Origin: Aplectana chamaeleonis
Taxonomy: Eukaryota; Nematoda; Chromadorea; Rhabditida; Cosmocercidae
Reading direction: 5' to 3'
DNA length: 64,000 nucleotides
Assembly: GCA_029168955.1 (NCBI GenBank)
Contig: JAPDOI010000155.1
Coordinates: 1,302,001-1,366,000, forward strand
Shown here: piece after piece, positions 53,338 to 63,656 of the stretch
Layout of the letters: each line of letters opens with the position of its first letter
How positions within the stretch are numbered: the first letter of the stretch is position 1
Position numbers and translations under genes: made by a program
Notes under the pieces: model-generated
The model's database searches: none
What the model was told of the DNA's origin: nothing
The model's input: only the letters and a program-made list of their open reading frames with translations

Positions 53338-54599
53338 GGCCCTACCAGCGGCGTCCTACCCTGCGAGATTTCGCGCTCTGCTTCTAAACTAACGCGCTCG
53401 TCCTTAATACAGCTGTTTTCAGGCTCCATGCATAAATGAGTTCGAGCATTATTACCCTTATTTGGTTAGCATGTTGTGTATACATCATCAATTTCCGCCG
53501 CCCTCAAGTGAATACCAATTATTTATAGTCAACGCTTGTTTCAGTAACACTTGTTGTCCATTTGTTAGCTTTCGCCTCTATTTTAGAACTCAATTTTTTG
53601 AAATACGCATTTAAATTAAATGTATGTTCTAAGAAGATACTGGATATGAAAAATATTCTTGCATTCCGCGGTTTCTATTTCACGCAGTGACTTTGAGACA
53701 CCCCACTTCGTAGTTGAAAACTACACGAAGTCTTCTAATCCACGATTTTTTTTTGCGGAATATCGACTGCTCTCTGAGAACAGCTCTTAATAGGCAATTA
53801 AAATTCAGTTGTATAGGGAATCTTTGTTAGTGTCAGATCGAAAAAGAAATGCGCTTTTGAAGGCCATATGACATTTTGCCAAAAAAGCTCATTTAGGAGT
53901 GGTCTTATAAAGAACGCAATTAATCTGCCGCGAACCTGATATCTAATATCTACGATTTTCCTTTTGTACAGAATATGGGTTCTCACAAGACTTTTGGGCA
54001 AGAAATGTTTTCATTTGGCCAAAGGATGAATGCCGGGACGGTAAAGGATGATCGTTAAACTCTGAAAAAAATATCAAAATAGAAATTGAAAACATCTAGA
54101 TAATGAGGTATAGAGGCATTTGCATGAGTACTAAAACAAACCAATAATCACACAATTCGGCCGCCACGTTTCTCATACTGCTGATTTGTGTTTGGTTCGT
54201 TTATATTTATACTGACACGCCCTTGTAAAATCTACCAAAATAGCAAAAAACAAGCCGTCGCCACGTTTCACATACTGCTGGTTTTTGCACGTGTTTCAAA
54301 CAGATATCTCTTTTTTCATGATTTTTATGTCTTTTGTGCTGCAGGTTTCGTGAGTTGCCAAACGTTCAAGATTATGGAAAGCAATTACGAGCGATGTGCA
54401 ATAGCCGCCTTTTCTAAAACGCGGCGGCGTCGTCACACATACTGCGCTTTCAGGCCTAAGTGGCTGGTAGCTCTAACCACGGTAGCATTGCGCCCATGAA
54501 TCAAAATATGGTGGTAAGGGTTGCAATCTCCCATGGGTAGCTCTACCACTGGGTAGCTCTAACAGCACTGCCGAGTTGATGAATCCGTCCCCAGAGTTC
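53338..54599. other. No recognised gene
   Basis: A+T-rich. Near 54150-54300 two similar stretches contain GCC(G/A)CCACGTTTC.CATACTGCTG. A 103-codon frame (54188-54499) has no motif. GGGTAGCTCTAACC-like words repeat near 54467-54560. Confidence 0.3.
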
Positions 54600-54659
54600 T
54601 CCGGTGACTGCCTCGGCTGTGAGTACGATAGGTGCTCTATTCATACCCGTTGATTACAT

Positions 54660-54960
54660 TAGGCCCCCATCATAGTCGGCAGATCGGCTGTAGCCAGCCC
54701 GGTCGATAAACATCTACATCACTCGAGTCGGGTGTAAATATCCACATTTGTGGCCGGACTGAGATGTGCCGCCCGTGGGACAGGGGCTCTCTACACACCG
54801 AGGGAGAAGCTGTCCCGATTTTGGCGGCTCTAATTCCACTCGGGACCACTTCGCTCGCGTTGAGTGGCGTGACGTTTCAAACTGCAAAAACCGGAAAACT
54901 CCTCCCTCGGTGTGTAGACAGACCCTGTCCCGCCGCCCGTAGCTGTCCAGGTCAATACGC
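54660..54960 (+). repeat. Relative of the 24640 repeat, host site of M2
   Basis: CCAGCCCGGTCGATAAACAT near 54693 and GTCCAGGTCAATACGCATGT near 54944 resemble the repeated unit at 24640-24965. M2 is inserted between. Confidence 0.5.
54777..54931. mobile_element. 155-base MITE M2 with perfect 9-base duplication
   Basis: Ends GGGACAGGGGCTC and inverse ..AGACCCTGTCCC, extended by CTACACACCGAGGGAG against its inverse. Flanked by GCCGCCCGT on both sides (54768-54776 and 54932-54940). Same length and interior as M1. Confidence 0.92.
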
Positions 54961-55249
54961 ATGTAATACATCGCTCACTCACAAGAAAAGTGTTCAGAGC
55001 GTTAAACGCATTTGCAAAAATTAAATGTATTGAGTATCTCTTGGGCATCCATAGTAGAACTGCGTAGTATCTCAACTCGGGCTGATGGGCCAAAGAAGTC
55101 ACAAGCGCAAGACGAACGTTCTCTGAACGTATTGTACCTTCCAAAACGCGCAGTATTTCAAAAATCTGGAAACGGACTTCATAGTCGTGTTTAGCGCCTA
55201 AAATAACCTCGCCCCCCGCCCCAGACAAAGTCTGGAGGGAAGCACATTT

Positions 55250-55455
55250 TTTAGCTTTCAACAGCATAAGTATACGAACAGCACTAAAGTCGATGAATTG
55301 GATGTTGAATAAAGCTTTTGAGTAAGGAAATCAGCTGTAAGGTAATCTGTAATGCCGGAAACGATCACATCATATTACAATCACTATCTTATTTTACTTC
55401 CAATAATGCGACAGACTCCATTTTTTTGCCTGTTGCATAAGTATACGAACACTTC
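55250..55455 (+). mobile_element. Element U, copy 1, with ATAAGTATACGAACA motifs
   Basis: GCATAAGTATACGAACA occurs at about 55265 and 55436 as direct repeats about 170 bases apart; the intervening sequence is matched in inverse at 57793-57990. In the second copy the motif is preceded by CAGTGCGTT when read inverted, reminiscent of mariner/Tc-type ends. Confidence 0.6.
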
Positions 55456-55674
55456 GAAAACATAACATTTTATCGCGATTTTAACCGCGAGACTTTGAGT
55501 TTGTAATGTGTTTCAAAAGCGCTATGCTAGTGGAAAAACTTGTCAACGTCCCACGTGATTCTCATTTCTAACCAAAGGAACAAGCCCAGGATCAGGCTGC
55601 GAGCGTTGCTGGACTCGGTGTCCGATATATTTCCCGGGCGCTTGGACCGTCAGCTGCGTGCATGCCAAACTTTT

Positions 55675-56625
55675 TGCGGTATCGTTGCTCATATGGCATC
55701 CATTGTCGCTCAGGAAGCCCTAGGGAGATAACTGTCCAAGGTGTACGACACATTGCTTGGCGGGCATCTAACACCATCTCAGGCAAACCATCGCTCCGAG
55801 CGGTGCCGGAGAGCTACTCGAGCGGCGCTGCCTCTCCGCTCCGAGCGAAAAAATTAGCCATCTCCCCGCGCCACAGCAGGCGCTCTCCGGGCCACAGCAG
55901 TATCGCTCGGAGCGATCTTCGGTCCCAACTGGCACTGCGGTCTCTGTTCGGGCGATTTTCAAAAATTTCCTAATTGCTATTTTTTCTTTATTTCCGCCTC
56001 TTCTGGAGAGGATTAAGCTTTTAAGAGGATAAGGTACCTGTTACAGCCTGCGGGCCAGGAGGTTAATCCTGCCACAGGCCGCAATAAGGATACCATCCCA
56101 GCATGGTCCGCAATGAGGAAGCCTTCCCACCGCGGGCCATGAGGGATCCCCTCGGCCGCCAAAAATTGTCATCCTGAGAGTGATCCGAGGTCACCTCTCA
56201 AGAGTGGCCTCGAAAGGCCAACTACCCGTCTACACGAGGCTAGCCGCCTTTTATACCCCGCAGGATTGGTTGTTCTTTGAGTGATAACGTGGCTCGCACG
56301 TTATCACTCAAGAACTAACCAATCCCGCGTCTCTCAATCTCTGGAGATGGCACCGCTGTGGCTCCGAGAGCGACCGAGGGGCGAACTGGCACCGGACAGG
56401 ACCGCGGTGCCAGTTGGCCCTCGGCCGCTGTCCGGGCGATGGCGTCATAATTGGGAGGAGTCGGTCCGCTCGGAGCGATGGTTTGCCTGAGATTGTGTTG
56501 GCCCCGACGACTCGTTTCGAAATGGCACTGAATGTTCCGGGATACACCAGCACACGTTCCATCCACCGTTCAGGCAGTATTGTGGGATCCGTTAGAAAGA
56601 AACTCCGTTGCTCATAGCATCGCCA
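55675..56625. mobile_element. Inverted-repeat element T (about 950 bases)
   Basis: CGTTGCTCATATGGCATC near 55683 pairs with the inverse GTTGCTCATAGCATCG near 56606; ATCTCAGGCAAACCATCGCT (55776) pairs with AGCGATGGTTTGCCTGAGAT (56476). Arms about 120 bases. The interior is rich in CGCTCCGAGCG-type palindromes; a partial copy is at 11690-11850. No transposase frame recognised. Confidence 0.65.
56264..56324. other. Long near-perfect hairpin
   Basis: GATTGGTTGTTCTTTGAGTG then ATAACGTG pairs with its inverse (CACGTTATCACTCAAGAACT then AACCAATC) around a GCTCG loop: 28-base arms with two or three mismatches. It lies inside element T but is not centred on it. Confidence 0.75.
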
Positions 56626-57077
56626 CAAGATTGCCCGTCTTCAGTTCGCACGGTCTTACAGGAACAGAGTGGGAAAAAATCATTTGAGCAGGCATTCCGC
56701 TTTCGAAGGCTCTGAATACAGATTGGCATTCTGGTTGTTTTCTGACAAAAAAAAAGTTAAATTGGTATGACCCTGGCGGCTCAAGACGTAACTGGAGAGA
56801 TCTCAACAACTAGCCGGCCTATGTCAGCCGACGATGTCCGGGGAAGGCAGCGTGATGGTGTAGACCAACCCAGCAGTTGTGGTGAGGTCGGCACGGCACT
56901 TGTTTCAAACAGGATGAACTCAGAAAAAAATAAGAAGTTCTGCACATTAGACTACTGACGTTTATTCGTTATTGATGACGTCAGCGGCTCAAGTGTGCCG
57001 AGGAGAACGCACCAATCCATGTCAGCCGCTCACAACAGGAGTGGTTCCGGACAAGTCAGGTTAACCACTTGCCTTAA

Positions 57078-57522
57078 AGGCACGGTTCTCGATAAAATCG
57101 GTTGCTGTGCTGTATCCATGGAATCGTAGATCTGGCCATCACAAAAGTGAAAATAAGTAAAAAATTGGGGAAAACGGCTCAGGAGCAAGTTATGGCTTGA
57201 TGTCCTCCACCGCCCCCAGTTATCGAGTTTTGGGTAAAGGCCTGCTTCGTCAACTTTTATTTTGCTCGTAAAGTTTTTTTCTGAACATTTCTGGAGACTA
57301 CTGATTACTTTAACAGCAAAATAAATGTCGTATAAGCAAGCTTTAATGAACATAGCGTTAACTAGGGGGCCGGCCGACACCGGTAATTAGCCGTTATTCT
57401 TTCTTTTTGAGCGTTTTTCCCGCGAATTTCTGGGTTTTTTCACTTATTTTTACTTTTGTGATCTCCAAATCTACTTTCTTATGAAGAGAGCTCAAAAGTT
57501 GTTTTTATGGTGAACCCTGCCT
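57078..57522. mobile_element. TTAA-MITE, further interior type (P)
   Basis: Ends AGGCACGGTTCTCGATAAAA and inverse ..TTTTTATGGTGAACCCTGCCT; TTAA at 57074-57077 and 57523-57526. Interior not seen elsewhere in the window. Confidence 0.65.
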
Positions 57523-57792
57523 TTAATCAGCCATAAGCCCCGACTCAAACCCCAAGAAAAAAACCTATCAGAGATCTGTTCTTCAAAGAAGGTTCAAGAT
57601 TGAGACACAGCACGACAAATCTGATGCTCTGAAGAAGGTCATTCTCAACGTGTAATGTGAACTCAATGAAAATGTTTTCAAGCGGCTCAACGGGAGCCTT
57701 TCAGACTCGCTTATCATACTGGTTCCACGCGGTGGGGCTGCAACTTCACACCTATATTTTTTCTTGTAATTTAATGACAGAGATTCAATAGC

Positions 57793-57990
57793 TTGGAATG
57801 TTTCTGAAGTGTTCGTATACTTATAGAACAAACAAAAAATGGAGTCTGCTGCAAATCGGCGTGCAATGGTAAGTTGATGCCATCCATCGTTTTTGGCATA
57901 GCAGATTGCAGGTAAACCACAATTCTTTCTCAAAACCTCCATTCAACACACGATCCATCAGTTTTGGAGGTGTTCGTATACTTATGCAAC
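57793..57990 (-). mobile_element. Element U, copy 2 (inverted)
   Basis: Inverse of 55250-55455, with TGTTCGTATACTTAT at about 57811 and 57971. The AAAAAATGGAGTCTG block and CATTCAACA..GATCCAT.. are shared with copy 1. Confidence 0.6.
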
Positions 57991-58001
57991 GCACTGAAGC
58001 A

Positions 58002-58143
58002 TTAGGCCTCTTACAGAGTTCGATCGCCGCGCGACGCGATGGGATGATAATCATGAGCATCGATCGAGATCGCGTCGCACGTCGATCTGTATTTAAAACA
58101 TGCCATCGCGTCGCACAGCGATCGAACTCTGAAAGAGGTCTTA
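58002..58143. mobile_element. Fold-back element with TTA flanks
   Basis: CTCTTACAGAGTTCGATCGC at the left pairs with GCGATCGAACTCTGAAAGAG at the right, continuing through CGCGACGCGATGG. TTA on both sides (58002-58004 and 58141-58143), as for PIF/Harbinger targets. Confidence 0.75.
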
Positions 58144-58199
58144 GGGTTATTTCACGCGACTACACTGCTCACATGGACCGTTTTCAGGTTGTCGATCGA

Positions 58200-58340
58200 A
58201 ATCATTCGAATATAATATTCGAATTGAATTTATTCGGATAAAGTCGAAACTCGGACCTCAAAAATAGGTCATCCGAATCTAATCGAAATTTAAACCTCAA
58301 AAAGGTGTCACTCGTATCTATTCGATATTCGCTGTTTCGT
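58200..58340. repeat. Worn TCGAATATTCGA-type repeat
   Basis: CATTCGAATATAATATTCGA, CATCCGAATCTAATCGAAAT and TATCTATTCGATATTCG resemble 50530-50690 in order. Confidence 0.5.
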
Positions 58341-58343
58341 CCA

Positions 58344-59144
58344 GAGACAACTGCATTATCAATGGTCCTCATTATTGATACAACTCGCGATGATCCGGTT
58401 ATAGCGCATAGTGTGGTGCTGCATTTACGACAAGAGGTAGGAATTCTAAACTCGTGCCGAATTATCGAACAATCTGAGTGTTAGAGGTCCCCATTCTACT
58501 CTGGAAGTTGGAATGCTGATAGGCTTCAACAAGAGAAATCACATCGCAATTGCTCGCCGTTAACTCATTTCATCACAGTCATAATTTTACCCGCAAGCAG
58601 GCGGGGATTCGTGTCATAGCAAAAAAAGATCTATGTGATCCCAGCCAGCTGTTCAACGGAATGAAATATACTACGATTGTTGCGTTGGATGTTCGTCAAG
58701 GCGACTTTCAGCGACCTGGACGACGCTGAAGGGTGGATTCGTGCAGCAGCCGATGTAGGATTCGTCCGAGTGATGTCATGCCGTGGGAAATTGCCTCGCA
58801 AATCGTCGCGAAGTAGACATCGCACTTCCCTTCGCGTTATGGTAGCCGGCAGAGCGACGCTGTAGGAGCAGTTGGACGACGACGACGGCCTGAAATACAG
58901 ACTTCAGCAACCAGAAGGAGGCGTTTCGGTCGAGAAGAATAAGATTTAGCACTAACTGGGGCAAAGAAATGAAACTTTGATGGCAAAGAAATTCATCAAA
59001 ATCTCCCTTGTCCAAATAATCGTGCATTTAAAACAAATTGGCGCATACGAGACCCCTCTGTCAGACGATCTGGTTTTATTGTGTCTAGCTATTCACGACC
59101 GGTACAGTCACGATAGCAAGTAACCGTCATTAAAAGTCACCTAA
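58344..59144. other. No recognised gene
   Basis: Frames at 58631-58865 overlap on both strands (shared CGACGCTGAAGG region) without motifs. Confidence 0.3.
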
Positions 59145-59630
59145 AGGCAGTGTCCACGATAAAAACTATGTCTGATTTTTTGGTGGAGATCGGCAGCTGC
59201 GGGGCCTAGCGCAACCCTAACGATGAAAAAACTAAGAAAAATGAGCTCGGAACGGTCCCCTACGGCCCCAAAGTTGGACACCCGTCAGTTCGTCACACCC
59301 CAGATGTACTTTCCAAGCCCACCGACGTGAACAAATGAATGCTCGAGATTGTGAGATGAGCGATGGTTTCCGATCAATAGCCCCGTTCTTCCCTTCATTC
59401 TCAACGTCCCTCTTTACTCAGGTCAGCTCGCATAAATCGGCTACAAAATACGGAAGTTTCAAGCCTCGGACAACTCGTCCACCATGATTCTCTAGCTCAA
59501 TTTTTGAGGGACCATAACTCCGTTCCTAGAAGGTCTTGTACGATTCCAAAAACACCATTGGAATCAGCATGGGATCGTCTTCAAGATAGGCGGTCAAGCA
59601 GAAAAACGATTCTTATCGTTAAAACTGCCT
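59145..59630 (-). mobile_element. TTAA-MITE family A (A-f)
   Basis: Inverted copy: AGGCAGTGTCCACGATAAAA to ..TTATCGTTAAAACTGCCT; CTAA at the left, TTAA 59631-59634 at the right. Inverted interior landmarks include GGTTTCCGATCAATAGCCCC and GGACAACTCGTCCACCATG. Confidence 0.8.
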
Positions 59631-60052
59631 TTAAAACACAAAACATAGGACCACAGGCTCTGAAATCATGGTACCTACGCACTCTTGAGGAGAGTATGAT
59701 TGCGGCGACAATGTTGGCGGCAGCTTGACGGTCATCGGCATCAGGGTGAATTCTGAAAAGAACTTTATGTGCTTATGGAAGCGGAAGCTCATTGTACGGA
59801 ACTATAAGTGATATAACTCATTTTGCATTAGGTCGTCGACGTTATTAACCAAGCTATGACTAGCGCAATTTCGGAGGAGATGCCGTAAATTTTCTATTTG
59901 TTTATTTCTGCACGATGTTTAAGACGATCGTATGACAAGGTAGAAAAAACATGATTCGTAACCAAGAGATAACTTAACACCGAATTGATGAAAAAATAAA
60001 CTTAAGAAATCTGAGACCAGGGCGGCATGCATGAACGCTGCTCAGAAAGACA

Positions 60053-60371
60053 GGGAGACGCTCCGCGTCCTATGCGCGCAGCGTCGAGCCACGGGACGGC
60101 CCCTAAGTGCAAGGCGTATATTAGTCTATCGCGGACGTAAAAGCACTTTCCACTGCAAACGCACATTTTTTGTCATCCCAGTCGAGTTTGCTCTCAAATA
60201 TGGAGTGCACGGGATGACAAAAAAAATGCCAGAGAGCGACTGGGATGACAAAAAATGTCGCCCAGGCGTAGAGTTCGCTCTAGAAAGTGCATTTATGTCC
60301 GCGACACACGCCATGCACTTGAAGCCGTCCCGTGGTTCGACGCTGCGCGCATAGGACGCCGAGCGGCTCCC
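60053..60371. mobile_element. Fold-back element, arms about 95 bases
   Basis: GCGTCCTATGCGCGCAGCGT at the left pairs with ACGCTGCGCGCATAGGACGC at the right; CCACGGGACGG, TCGCGGAC and GCACTTTC also pair. The centre holds GGGATGACAAAAAA-type repeats, three times. Not coding. Confidence 0.8.
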
Positions 60372-60488
60372 AAATCTTCTCAAGGCTCAACGCTTGAGGC
60401 ATTATAGGAAATCTAAAGGAATTTCATGAAACACGCGTGATTTTGTGGGTTTATTCTCCTGGAGATTTCATATAGACATTTTTCAGGT

Positions 60489-60589
60489 ATCATTCAATAC
60501 TGCCAAGCGTCGACACACCGACTCTGGACTCTTTGCACGTCGTCCCATCAAATGGCTTTTGATGCGAGCAAGGCATCAGAAGGCCAGGT
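60489..60589 (+). other. Candidate exon, unknown gene
   Basis: About 101 bases between an ideal ACATTTTTCAG acceptor and GGCCAG|GTTGGT. Two frames are open: one (VSFNTAKRRHTDSGLFARRP..) would need the donor; the other stays open past it to a stop near 60655 (..MAFDASKASEGQVGVNDG..), so this could also be a last exon. No family recognised. Confidence 0.3.
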
Positions 60590-60659
60590 TGGTGTGAACG
60601 ACGGAGCACCTTCAACTGATTCTACAGCAATGGAAGGAAGTAGTTTTCTCCGCTGAATC

Positions 60660-61207
60660 TATACCTCGTTCGTTTGTAGCACCAAAATCCAGTATTGCTT
60701 TTATCTCAAGAAGTCTTTCTAAAATTCCTGCCTGGATAGATGAGGAGGGCTAGCCTCCAAAATTTTTCATACGGCCTGTATTGTGATCGCCAACTGTTTT
60801 CCGAGAACGGCTGCTGATAGATCCATTGCAGAACCTAAGATGATAGATCTTTGATCACTATGTGACAAACTTCTACTTCTAGATAAGCTACCGTTCTGTG
60901 AAGTACAAAAATCCCCAAGTGAATATCGAAAACGACGAAGAAAGTGAATGAGTTCAAGTAGAGACAAAAAGTCGCAGATTGTGCTGATTGTCAAATAATC
61001 TGCCCCATCGATGTGTATTCGCGTTATGGTCCTGTAGCACACTTCATTATATCGACAATATGACCGAAAATATTATATTAGAAGATAAAATCGATAGCCG
61101 CAGTTAGAGCAAAGATATTTGGAAAAAAGCCGATGGGAATAGATTCATGACCGCTAATGTATCTACGGTTTCACTCAGCTTAATAAAGGTAGATCCCGTT
61201 CTAGCCG
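60660..61207. other. No recognised feature
   Basis: A 91-codon minus frame (60767-61042) without motif; nothing else. Confidence 0.3.
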
Positions 61208-61211
61208 TTAA

Positions 61212-61688
61212 AAGCACAGTACACCCTCAGATATGCATTTGGTGATTTTTAATTGATTGTGTAGCGGACCCTCTCTGTATGACACGTGCCAAATGCGAGA
61301 GCTCAATTCCTTCAAATAAACGAGATATAAGCGACCACCACACGCCCGACCTCCTCCGCTCACCACCACAGGCCCGGCCCCCTACCAGTTTTCCGAACTC
61401 GATAGCGGTTAAATGAATTTTCAACAAGTCATCGTTCTTCAGTTTATTGCTGGTCTACCTCCTCATCCTGTTTTACTATCGTGCAGCGATTGCGAATGAA
61501 GAGAAATACAGGCCTGAGACAACTCGTCCACGAAATTTTTGCCCTCAAAATGCAGGCATTTTCGAGGAGCCATATCTCCGTTCGTAGGGGGTCTTGGACG
61601 ATTTCAGAGACACCATTGTGATCAGAGGGTGGCTCTCTCCAAGATAAGCATGAAATCTGAAAAATAATTTTGTGAGTGTCCTGTGCCT
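61212..61688 (+). mobile_element. TTAA-MITE family C (C-i)
   Basis: AAGCACAGTACACCCTCAGA to ..GAGTGTCCTGTGCCT; TTAA 61208-61211 and 61689-61692. It abuts a CR1 fragment at its right. Confidence 0.85.
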
Positions 61689-61692
61689 TTAA

Positions 61693-62155
61693 GGTGACTG
61701 CTCTATACCTCGTTTTTGGCTTGCGATAGAATATTTTGATTTCACCCCTTCTGATCACAGAGTGATTCTGAGTATAAAATATCGAAACATCACTACTAGA
61801 GCTGCCATTCAATATTTTGTGCACCGTACAAGCATCAGAGACTTTCCTTCTGGTTTCTAGGGTTGGTGGCTTTGGGATTAAGGTTCTATTCTTTGAAAGT
61901 CTGGTGATTCTAGACGAAGCGTTTGAGAGTAAGTAGCCTTCTGCCCTCGAGTAAACCTTCCTTGAGAAACTGTTCTGTATTTTTTCTAGTCTGAGGATAT
62001 CCTTTTTCCTATCTGGATTAAATACTGTACATCAGCATTAAACCCGCGGTCTTATATAGGCTTTATACGCTATTTACAGAACTTGTCTGTCACTTGTGGT
62101 TAGCGCTTTCAGTATACGAAATGTGTCTAGCATTGCTGTTCTAGAATGTAACTTA
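61693..62155 (-). pseudogene. CR1-type ORF2 C-terminal fragment
   Basis: On the minus strand, pieces in more than one frame read DTFRILKALTTSDRQVL, AYKAYIRP, NPDRKKDILRLEKIQNSFSR, ETRRKVSDACTVHKILNG, and DVSIFYTQNHSVIRRG..KIFYRKPKTR. This is collinear with the CR1-1 tail (IFKALSTCDKDVLVRAYKTY.., RRKVCDVVTVAKMLSG, DVSNFYRIIHS). Only the region after the RT catalytic core remains, with stops and shifts. Element C-i directly follows its 3' side. Confidence 0.8.
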
Positions 62156-62329
62156 CCTTGAAGGCACAGTCCAACCTCAGAATCGTTTTCCAGTTCTCCT
62201 GCTTGCCCTCAAGCTTCGGCGCGAGGTTTGAAACAACCCAACTTTGGCTCGACCCCCCATGAATCGGGCGACTTGTATGTATTTGATAACAATGCCTGAC
62301 TTGGACAATTTTTAATGGACCCATACTAG

Positions 62330-63215
62330 TGTAGCGCTTTTCGGCACAAAGCTGCGTTCATGGAATTTTGAGTGCGTTTTCACATGCGAACAGTCGTTTT
62401 CTATATTTAGTTTTCGCGCCCGAAACATCACCTATGTGCCCGCAGGGCATAAAAATCCTATGCTTCAGGCGATACCGCACCTTGGAAATTGCCGAACAAA
62501 TCAATTTCGCAGAGGAAATTGCAAGAGATGTCACAATGAAAAGTGCTCTTCTGAAACAGTCAACTACCCGTTGTTTCTCAGCCTTGCGGAAATTTTTCCC
62601 TTTGGCGGGACCGAACCTGTATATCCTAAATCGCGAAAAATACATCTTAGATTACGAATTTCCAGAACATCCGTGTCATTTCATTGACAGGATAGTCGGC
62701 ATATAATGACCTCGATGACAGCGAATATTCAACACTACTGCTGCTGACATGTTCAGGAGCGATTGGGTGACAAACTTTACCTGGCCACGACTCCTCCTCC
62801 ATGTCGGAGTCATTTACTATGGCCATGCTATTGCCTATGACCTTGCATGCTTTCCCCACCAGTGAATTGTCACCCCTACTTGCAAGTTTCTGCCTCATTT
62901 CTACATCTTCATTTCATATCATACCTCAAATGTTTTGCGCAGCTGTTTTGTTCACTATGCAGATTCTTTCATGATCTCCAGTCTCATTTCGCCCTCTCAG
63001 TTTGATTTCCAGGTTCAGTTTGACCTCTCATTGTGAACTCATTTTGCCGTCGTTTTCTATACTAACGGTATGGCTCTCAAATTCCCTGCCCCCCACCCTG
63101 AGAGAAGTTAATCTTGGTTCTTCGTTGGTCGAAGATCCGACCCCTTGGCCACGGGACGTCAACGGGTCCGACCCCTCCCCCTCTTTTATACATCACGCCT
63201 CACGCCGAACCCTGC
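62330..63215 (-). mobile_element. Old repeat element L, copy L2 (uninterrupted)
   Basis: Inverted counterpart of L1 (15665-17092) without the two MITEs found there. Landmarks: AAAGCGCTACACTA (inverse, near 62330), CACCTATGTGCCC near 62428, CCGCACCTTGGAAATTGCC near 62475, CTGGCCACGACTCC near 62782, TTGGTCGAAGATCCGACCCC near 63125. Confidence 0.75.
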
Positions 63216-63220
63216 TTGCC

Positions 63221-63652
63221 CTTGAGAGAATATTGCGCTGATTACAACGGTGTTCTCACAAGTGTCCAGAACCCACTACTAGCGGAGCTATGACCTCCTA
63301 AAGAAGCACAAATTTGAATGGCGAGTTGAGTTTGAGTGGTATGGTGAACGAACTGTCCAAGGCTTGTATTTTCCGTCATTCGCAAACGTTACATGGAGGC
63401 GGCAAAGTAAGAGAAAAAAGTGGCTTTTCTTCGGAAACCGTTGCGCATCTAGGCACTGTTGCGCTCTGGAAGTCGGCAAAGTGGACGCGGCCACAAGACT
63501 TCCTGCTCTGGGCATGCCAGAAGGAGCTTCTGTCCTCATCTCGCCTAATCGGAGGAACTGAGAGCTTGCATTCGGCAGGTGTTATACAGGGAGGATCTAC
63601 CTAACAATTAAGTGAAAATCTCACATCTCGATCCTGAAATCCGGCTGTGCCT
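63221..63652 (-). mobile_element. TTAA-MITE family C, diverged (C-j)
   Basis: Ends GGCTGTGCCT before TTAA 63653-63656. Interior family C order is recognisable (GAACTGTCCAAGGCTTGTATTT, TTATACAGG.AGGATCTAC, AATCTCACAT). The left end is worn near 63221. Confidence 0.6.
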
Positions 63653-63656
63653 TTAA

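Noticed and set aside
55675..56625. Similar peptides on opposite strands in element T
   Set aside because: They are explained by the inverted arms; no start, motif or domain.
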